The position numbers and the translations under genes are program-made. From Rosa chinensis (Eukaryota > Streptophyta > Magnoliopsida > Rosales > Rosaceae): 64,000 nt of DNA. The stretch spans positions 25,859,789 to 25,923,788 of the forward strand of contig NC_037091.1 of NCBI RefSeq assembly GCF_002994745.2. Reading direction: 5' to 3'. This document shows, one piece after another, positions 57,529-64,000 of the stretch. A model generated the notes under the pieces. That model was not told the origin of the DNA and did not search any database. It saw only the letters and a list, made by a program, of their open reading frames with translations. How positions within the stretch are numbered: the stretch's first letter is position 1; each line of letters starts with the position of its first letter.

Positions 57529-58091
57529 TTGCCCTCATCTCGGACCCCAAGGCAATTCCGCTTTGAAGAAATGTGGTTACAACACATTGACTGCGTTAAT
57601 GTAATTGAACGAGGCTGGATGACTCCAGTAACTGGTGATTTCATGGGTCAGGTTGGTAGAAAAATGAAGCAGACTGGTACTCTGTTGCAATGGTGGCATT
57701 CTGGTGTTTTCAGTAGCAACAAACTGAGATGAAGCTTATTTAGGGGAAGTTAGATGATCTTATGAGGAAAGATTACGAGGTAACTCATTTTGATGAACAG
57801 AAGGCACTACAATTTCGTTTGAATGAGCTTTTATCACTTAATGAAACTTATTGGAGGCAACGATCCCGGATTCAATGGTTACGAGAAGGTGACCGGAATA
57901 CTTCCTTCTTTCATAGAAAGGCGTCTAACCGACACTGCAGGAATCAAGTTAAGGGCTTGCTTAATAGTCATGGACGATGGACCTCCCAACCTAATGAGGT
58001 GTATGCTATTTTAATAAACTATTATGAAACTATTTTTCGTTCGGAGACAGTTGATAGTACTGCTTTAGAGACCATTTTAGACTCCATGTAA
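57529..58091 (+). pseudogene. LINE ORF2 linker between endonuclease and RT
   Basis: It contains RQFRFEEMWLQH, then after a stop/frame change near 57730-57760, WRQRSRIQWLREGDRNTSFFHRKASNRHCRNQVKGL, a highly characteristic plant LINE block. It ends at TAA 58089-58091. Confidence 0.85.
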
Positions 58092-58109
58092 CCCAAAGTT
58101 ACAAAGGAG

Positions 58110-59196
58110 ATGAATAGAGATCTTGTAGCTTCTTATACTGATTCTGAAATCAAGAAGGCCTTATTACAAATGCATCCTTCTAAATCCCCCGGACCTGATG
58201 GTATGTCTCCTTGCTTCTTTCAGAAATTTTGGAACGTGGTTGGTCATGATGTTTGCATGGCTGTTAGGGATATACTTCTTACAGGGAGGATTTCACAGGA
58301 ATCAAATTTCACTCATTTGATACTCATTCCAAAAATTAAAGAGTCACAGTTACCTTCTGATCTAAGGCCTATTGCATTATGCAATGTGGTTTATAAGATT
58401 GTTTCTACGGTCTTGGCCAACAGGTTAAAGAGTATTCTTCCTCAGATTGTATCTCCATTACAAAGTGCTTTTGTTCCCAGGAGACTTATCTCAGATAATA
58501 CCGTAGTGGCTACAGAGGTAGCACACTTTATGAAGAAGCTTCAAAGACAGGCTGATGGTTTCTTCTCCCTTAAGCTTGACATCTTCAAAGCCTATGATAA
58601 ACTAGAATGGCAGTATGTGGAAGCAGTTTTACTCAAACTTGGTTTTTGTCGACAATGGGTGGATGTTGTTCCAGCTACTATTAAATCTGTTAGCTACTCT
58701 ATCCTTATGAATGGCACCCCAATTGGTTTCATTGTTTCAACTAGAGGAATTCAACAAGGTGAACCATTGTCCTGAAGGTCTATCTTCATTTATCTCTTCC
58801 TTTATACAGAATGGAACTATCAAAGGACTCTTGATGTCGCCTACTGCCCCAGTAATTCACCACTTGTTATTTGCTGATGATAGGTTTCCTTTTGGAGAGG
58901 CTTCTGTTCGAGAGTGTCAAGCATTTAAGAATTTTCTTTCTATTTATGCTCGGGATTCAGGGCAAATGATCAATCTACAAAAGTCTAGTGTTGTCTTCAG
59001 TGGTAATGTTAGTCGGCAGATTAGTGATCCGCTTTCCTCTATTCTTGGAGTGACCTGTGTTAAAGAACATGGTCTGTATTTGGGATTACCTATTCATGTA
59101 GGACATAACAAGAATGCTATCTTTTCTTACTTGAAAGAAAGACTTTCCAAGAAGTTAATCAGTTGGTGGTCCAAGATTCTCAGTGCAGGTGGTTAG
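58110..59196 (+). pseudogene. LINE reverse transcriptase
   Basis: RT from SDIKKAL-like DSEIKKALLQMHPSKSPGPD, through LRPIALCNVVYKIVSTVLANRL, LKLDIFKAYDKLEW (motif A, Asp) and RGIQQGEPLS (motif B). A deletion/frameshift at about 58755-58775 removes the stretch after motif B. The frame resumes (58711-59196) with HHLLFADDRFPF (motif C, FADD box, 58870-58881). The RT core residues survive but the frame is broken. Confidence 0.9.
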
Positions 59197-59874
59197 GAGT
59201 TATTACTAAAAGTAGTGGCTCAAACTCTAGCCAATTATGTCATGAACTGTTACTTGTTATCTAAGTCTCTCTGTGATGATCTTCAGTAACTTTGTTATCA
59301 ATTTTTTTAGGTAAGTACATATGAGAAGAGAAAGATTCATTGGAGATCTTGGAAAAGAATATGTGTTCCTAAGGAGGCTAGTGGCTTGGGTTTTAAACAT
59401 CTACATGCTCACAATCTACCCATGTTAGCTAAGCAAGGTTGGCACCTTCTCTCGAATCCAGACTCACTTATCGCACGGGTTTTCAAAGTTGTCTACCATC
59501 CATGGGGTTCTTTTCTTGATGCGGACATGGGTGATAGACCTTCATATTCATGGAGGAGTATCATGGAAGCTAGAACCATGTTACAAGCCAGGTTATTTCG
59601 GAGGATTGGTAATGGAAGCTCTGTGAAGATTTGGGAGAATGATTGGATACCTAACGTACCGTCTCATTCTCTTGAGAAACCGAATAATACAGTTTTTGAA
59701 GTGGTCTCTGACTTGATTAATGTTTAGGATTGTACTTGGGACATCCCTGCATTTCATGCTTGTTTTCCTCCCGATATTGTTTCTCAGGTTTTGTCTGTTC
59801 CATTAAGTAGGAGAGTGGGGGTGGATAAGGTTGCTTGGAAGCTTGATAAACGAGGCCTCTTTTCAGTTAAATTA
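59197..59874 (+). pseudogene. LINE region after RT, up to the LTR insertion
   Basis: A TAG at 59194 ends the upstream frame. GFKHLHAHNLPMLAKQGWHLL, SWRSIMEARTML and GNGSSVKIWENDWIP (59386-59727) are the typical segment between RT and zf-RVT. It leads to DKRGLFSVKL, cut by the LTR after 59874. Confidence 0.85.
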
Positions 59875-62800
59875 TGTGGTGACCCGAGAGAGGGGTCCCA
59901 CAGCGCCGCGACCCCGAGCCAATGAGAAACCGACATGTCACGAATGACATCCCGATAACTCATCAACCCGAAATCGCAAGACCTTTTGGGTTCAAACTGT
60001 TGGTTTACAAAACACTTTCTTGAACAAGTCGTTCTAGCAACCAAACAACACATTTTTAAAAGCGAAATTTGAAATGAGCTAAGAGTTTTGGGCTTGCAAT
60101 CGGAGCCCAATTTGGAAAATAAAACAAAACACTAAGTAACTACAAGCATGGGAGACGCGCCCCAGGGTTAAGGGTCTTCAAGAATTTTTTCGGAAACGAA
60201 TAGGAAATAAATAAACAAATAAATTAGTGAGAAAGTAAATAAACAAGTTACTTCAAAGTCCGATAAAGGACCAAAACCATTTCTTGATAAAGTCAAAGAA
60301 GAATACGCCAAGCCAGGCATGTGCCTCCTCTATATGCTCCCCGACCACATCCTCGAAACCTGCACATTGTTGTAGGGGTGAGCTTTCATCCCCGCACGCC
60401 CAGTAGGGGCAGACCCAACCATGCTAGGTTTGAAAGATAATATGCTTGAAAATATTTACTACATAATATTGTGCACGTTTATCGAAAATACTTTTAAAAT
60501 AGGCAACCACAAACATTTATCTATTTTATAAAACATATGCAGTATGTTTCACACAACTTGGAGCTTCGAGATACTTACCTGCCGGCTAAAATAAAACAAA
60601 TCGGTGATTGACCTGGTTAGTCATTCTTCGAGAACCGGCCAACTACTTTGTAGTCTTTGTGACTACAAGTAGCGAAAGTGTCCATTTCCTGACCCTGAGT
60701 CTCCTATGACTGGTTCACTCTCTGTACTCACTGTTCCTCGACAAACATAGGAGCACGGCCCCTACGGAGGTTCACGGTTATCGACACCATGGGATCCCTA
60801 GGAATCTACGCGTCTAGGTCCCATTCATTTTCAGGTCATAAGTACAAACATACAAGGGTACAGTATCTCAACATGCAAGTCTAGCCTTGGTTTTCGCAAT
60901 TAGCAATTATCAGTTCTGAAAACACATGTATCACGAGGCATCAACTAATGAACAACCAAAAACGTTCTTGCAAGCAACTTACTATCTTAATATAGTATTC
61001 CACATATACTAAAAAGCCTCTAACAAGGAAGTGATAGCTCACCCTACTTGGATATGGAGTGCTCGCCCAAACTTAGCTGCGTTTCTGATTTTTCTCAATA
61101 CTTCATCCAATTCCATGTGCACACGCTCGAGTCCTTAGAAATAAATTCAAACTAATGAATAACTCCACATCATCATAGCATATTAACCAAACAACCAAAG
61201 CTTTGATTTAGTTTCCTTGAAGTCCAACCAGTTATCCTTTAATAAATAAAACCATTAACCATTCCAAATAATTCAAATGATATGGCTTTTGAACCATTTA
61301 GGATATGGTGATTATGCTTCTTTCAATAGTATAGTCTGGATTAAATATTCGAAGCCATTGTCTACCATTTCTTTCTTAAGCAACAAATACATTTACCATT
61401 CCTAAATAATCCAAATGATCTATGAAGCATTTGAATCATTTGAGATATGGTGATTATGCTTGGCACTTTCACCTTTATTTGTTCAGCATTTTTACTTTAA
61501 GAAAACAAAGGTTAATTTACCATTCCCATCTCATTTTGCTCCGGGATATGGCAACTTGGGTAATGCAATTTGTAATTTGTTTCACAACTTTAGTCCAATA
61601 TCCTAATTTAACTCAATCAAATAAAATCCACCATTTTCATTTCCGAATCCCACTCAACGTTGATGATTACTCAAACTCATATTCCAATTCAAACTCCGTC
61701 ATCACTTTAGCTAATAAAACCAATCTTCTCTATACATTTAGCCATTTCATACTTGTCCACATTTAAGCTAAATTCTCAACAAGCATTCACTCAAAGGGGC
61801 ATTAACCATTCAAGCAGCATATATACCAATTTCATTCCATTCGATAACAACCATTAGAATTTTACTATCACCACACCAAAGCCCATGGATTGGCAGAGAC
61901 TAAAACTTACCATCTCTTCTTCTCCAACTCAGAAACCAATTCCGTCTTAGCTACATTCCACAACCATTAACCATACGAATCCCTAGCAGAAATTATACCA
62001 TCAATAAACAATTCCCGCAACCAATTCCAAATCCAAATCCAAAACATAGTTCAAGGTTCTTACCTTTCCTCGATATCAACTTACTGACCCAACAGCTCCT
62101 CCCTTCCAAAACTCCAAATTCCTGAACTTCACATACCTCATTTCCTCCAAAATCTCCCGAACACAGATTTCCAGTCCCTCACAATCCAAATCAACATCAC
62201 AAATTAGAGTTTTCAATCTAAATCGAATTGGAGGCTTCAACCAAGAATAGGGCGACCGGACTGAAGGAGCAAACTGGTGGTGCTCACGGTGGCGCTGGGT
62301 GGCAGGGTCGGTGCGTCACCTTCTGGTTGGAGTCGGAGATTGGGGTTATGAGGTTTTGAAAGGGAGTATAGCTCCGACTTCAGTTATGCAGGTGTTGAGG
62401 CTTGATTTGGACTGGAGGTTGGAGATTTGGGAAAGGCAGTGGCTGTACTTCGACATCAGTGGTTTTCTAGCGTCAGACGATGCGAGGCTTTGGGCTTTGG
62501 GTGAGTGGCCTGGTCTGGATCGATTGGTGATGGCGAGGAGTGCAGAAAGTGATCGGAAGTAGCCTTTTTGGCTAGGTGGTCGCATGTAGTGGCTAGAGAA
62601 GGAGTGATGAGATGGTGGCCGGAGCTGGAGTCTCGGGTGGTGGCAGAGAAAAGGAGAGCGGAAGAGAGAGGTCGGGGTCAATGCATGGTTTCAATTTTCC
62701 GTGAGTTTAGGTCGCATCTTGGTGCAGCATTGATGGGTGGTGGCAGTTTTGCGAGGTAGTGGCCGGAGATGGGGGTTTTCCGGCGTTGTCAGTGGGAGGA

Positions 62801-63340
62801 CGAGAGAGAGAGAGATTGTGGAGAGAGATAGGGGATGGGGCCGAGAGGGAGAGAAGAGAGAGTTTAGGGTTTTCTCAATCGTTCCCCTTTCTATTTATAC
62901 TAAAGAGTGTGAAACAACAATTTTACCCCTGCAACAAATTACAGAATTCTCCAAGTTGATCACTTCCCAGTTTTGGGCTCGTAGCTTTTTCTTTTATTCG
63001 TTCTTCATCAAAAACTTCCTAAGTTATTTTCTCGGCTTCGTCCTAGGCCCAAAACTTGATTTCGTAAAAATTAAAAATTAAAATCGTCACTACAAGTCTA
63101 CAACTCAATTCGTCTTCCTTTCAAATTTTCTTCGACGATCTTTTGCTTCAATGAACTTTGTAACCTTCTAGGCCCAAATGAAAGAATCTCGACCCAAACT
63201 TAAACCATAAGGTCCAATAGGTGGTCTCGACACCAAAACAATTTCCAAAATCAATTCCTTCATTTAAATCACCTTGTGGAAAAAATCTTATTGGCAAGAA
63301 ATTACTTTTGGAAATTAACTAAAATTTTCAGGGGCTCACA
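59875..63340 (-). mobile_element. Solo LTR of a third gypsy-like family (3466 bp) inside the LINE
   Basis: Plus-strand ends TGTGGTGACCCGAGAG and CAGGGGCTCACA, with a perfect 5-bp duplication AATTA (59870-59874, 63341-63345). The minus-strand promoter box TATAAATAG (near 62890-62898) indicates minus orientation. No gag or pol inside. It has an internal duplication around GGATATGGTGATTATGCTT (61301 and 61440) and an inverted repeat at 60648-60678. ORFs within (for example 61422-61766, 62346-62681) look incidental. Confidence 0.75.
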
Positions 63341-64000
63341 AATTAGCCTATACCATTGCTCATAATTTCTCTATTGTCAATGTTTTTGCCTCATCTTCTA
63401 CTGGTGATCCTTATGCTCCACTTTGGAAAGCTTTGTGGAAAGCAAATGTCCCTAACAAAGTGGCTATTTTTGGATGGAGAACGGCTCATAATCTTCTTCC
63501 TGCTCGAACTGCACTAACATCTAAAGGTTATTCTGGTGATCTTAATTGTTGTGTTTGTCCGGAATCTGTGGAAACCCTTGAGCATTTATTTTGAGATTGT
63601 AGCATTGCTAAGGATATTTTGGGTGCTCCTCCCTTTTCCTTTCTTTCTTCTTCAATGGCTTGGAAAGAGTGGTTGCTGGACCGAGTCACCAATTTGTCTA
63701 CTAGCTTGTTTGATAAGTTATTGGTTCTGTTAGGAGCTTTTGGAAGAATCGTAACAAGAAGCTTTGGAAAAATCGTTCTCAAACTAGTCCAAGGTTGGTG
63801 GCATCATCTATGGCCTGGTATGAGGAGTATCTGCACGCTAATAAACCTTGTACCACTGCCACATTAGTTCGACAGAAAGCCATTAAAAGCTGGCTAGCTC
63901 CCTCAGGTGAAAAAGTGAAATTGAATGTGGATGGTGCTTTTCTACCTAATGTGCAGTTTGGGGGTACATGCGGTGTCCTTCGTAACTCTCTTGGTCAATT
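63341..64000 (+). pseudogene. LINE zf-RVT and RNase H segment
   Basis: It contains LWKALWKANVPNKVAIFGWR, ARTALTSKGY and C-x-C...H...C of the zf-RVT domain, with TGA at 63592-63594 inside it (EHLF-stop-DC). After frame changes, KLNVDGAFLP (63923 on) opens an RVT_3-type RNase H domain with its first Asp. The window ends within it. Confidence 0.85.

Larger units (their letters stand above)
56741..64000 (+). mobile_element. L1-type LINE, degraded, interrupted by a solo LTR, continues past the window
   Basis: ORF2 pieces follow the plant L1 order: endonuclease, reverse transcriptase, zf-RVT, RNase H. ORF1 is missing. The LTR at 59875-63340 splits the element; the frame resumes after it (FSVKL before, AYTIAHNFS after). 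Several frameshifts and stops exclude function. The 3' end is outside the window. Confidence 0.9.

Noticed and set aside
57448..57530. Possible intron in the LINE
   Set aside because: LINE homology continues across in shifted frames; decay explains the break better than splicing.
62299..62681. ORFs of 87 and 111 aa on opposite strands
   Set aside because: Mirror ORFs in the LTR leader region with no domain; incidental.

Overview
This window reads as repeat-rich eudicot nuclear DNA: spliced genes with GT-AG introns, a TIR-type NLR (a class absent from most monocots), plant-type Ty1/copia, gypsy-like LTRs, CACTA, MULE, hAT and L1-type LINE sequences. The exact species cannot be read off. The NLR and copia proteins feel Rosaceae-like, but that is only an impression. 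I find one gene that looks intact, a five-exon TIR-NBS-LRR at 5851-10116. I find no tRNA, rRNA, CRISPR or bacterial-type operon.

Layout: 1-1686 is the 3' end of a copia element (copy A) cut by the window edge. 2108-3151 is a poly(A) retroposon. About 3520-5120 is a minus-strand gypsy remnant with one LTR. 5121-10560 is the NLR locus. 11403-12770 is a degraded retroposon split by an 8-bp-TSD hAT-like element. 13353-20554 is a solo LTR (family G1) that contains an older solo LTR (family G2, 14106-18913), which in turn contains a younger G2 solo LTR (15011-17816). 21109-26831 is a MULE deletion derivative with 119-bp TIRs and remnants of its own transposase gene, interrupted by a third G2 solo LTR (22938-25803). 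26940-27674 is a second hAT-like element. 28180-29385 is a second poly(A) retroposon. 29414-34648 is a second G1 solo LTR in inverted orientation, which holds an unclassified insertion that itself holds a hAT-like element.

34717-55009 is the deepest nest. An LTR-like sequence was hit by a minus-strand copia element (copy B, 36335-54407, TSD ACTTT). Copy B was hit by a plus-strand copia of another family (copy C, 42761-54057, TSD GCACA). Copy C was hit inside gag by a CACTA-type element (44718-48990, TSD ACC) that carries spliced-looking fragments of three host genes: a GT14 glycosyltransferase, urease and the RNA-export WD40 protein RAE1. 55019-56231 is a Pack-MULE (TSD AAAAATTAA) of the same TIR family as the first MULE, carrying a captured J-domain gene. 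56741-64000 is a degraded LINE split by a 3.5-kb solo LTR (59875-63340, TSD AATTA).

The most unusual signal is in the LTRs. Both G1 LTRs carry an array of stem-loops in which the loop is always 13 nt and nearly invariant, while each unit has a different stem whose two arms stay complementary. The units are colinear between the two copies. The G2 LTRs carry an analogous array of small palindromes with 5-6 bp variable stems and a constant three-base spacer. I know of no description of either. In the NLR, the usual MHD motif reads VHH, which is worth functional attention.
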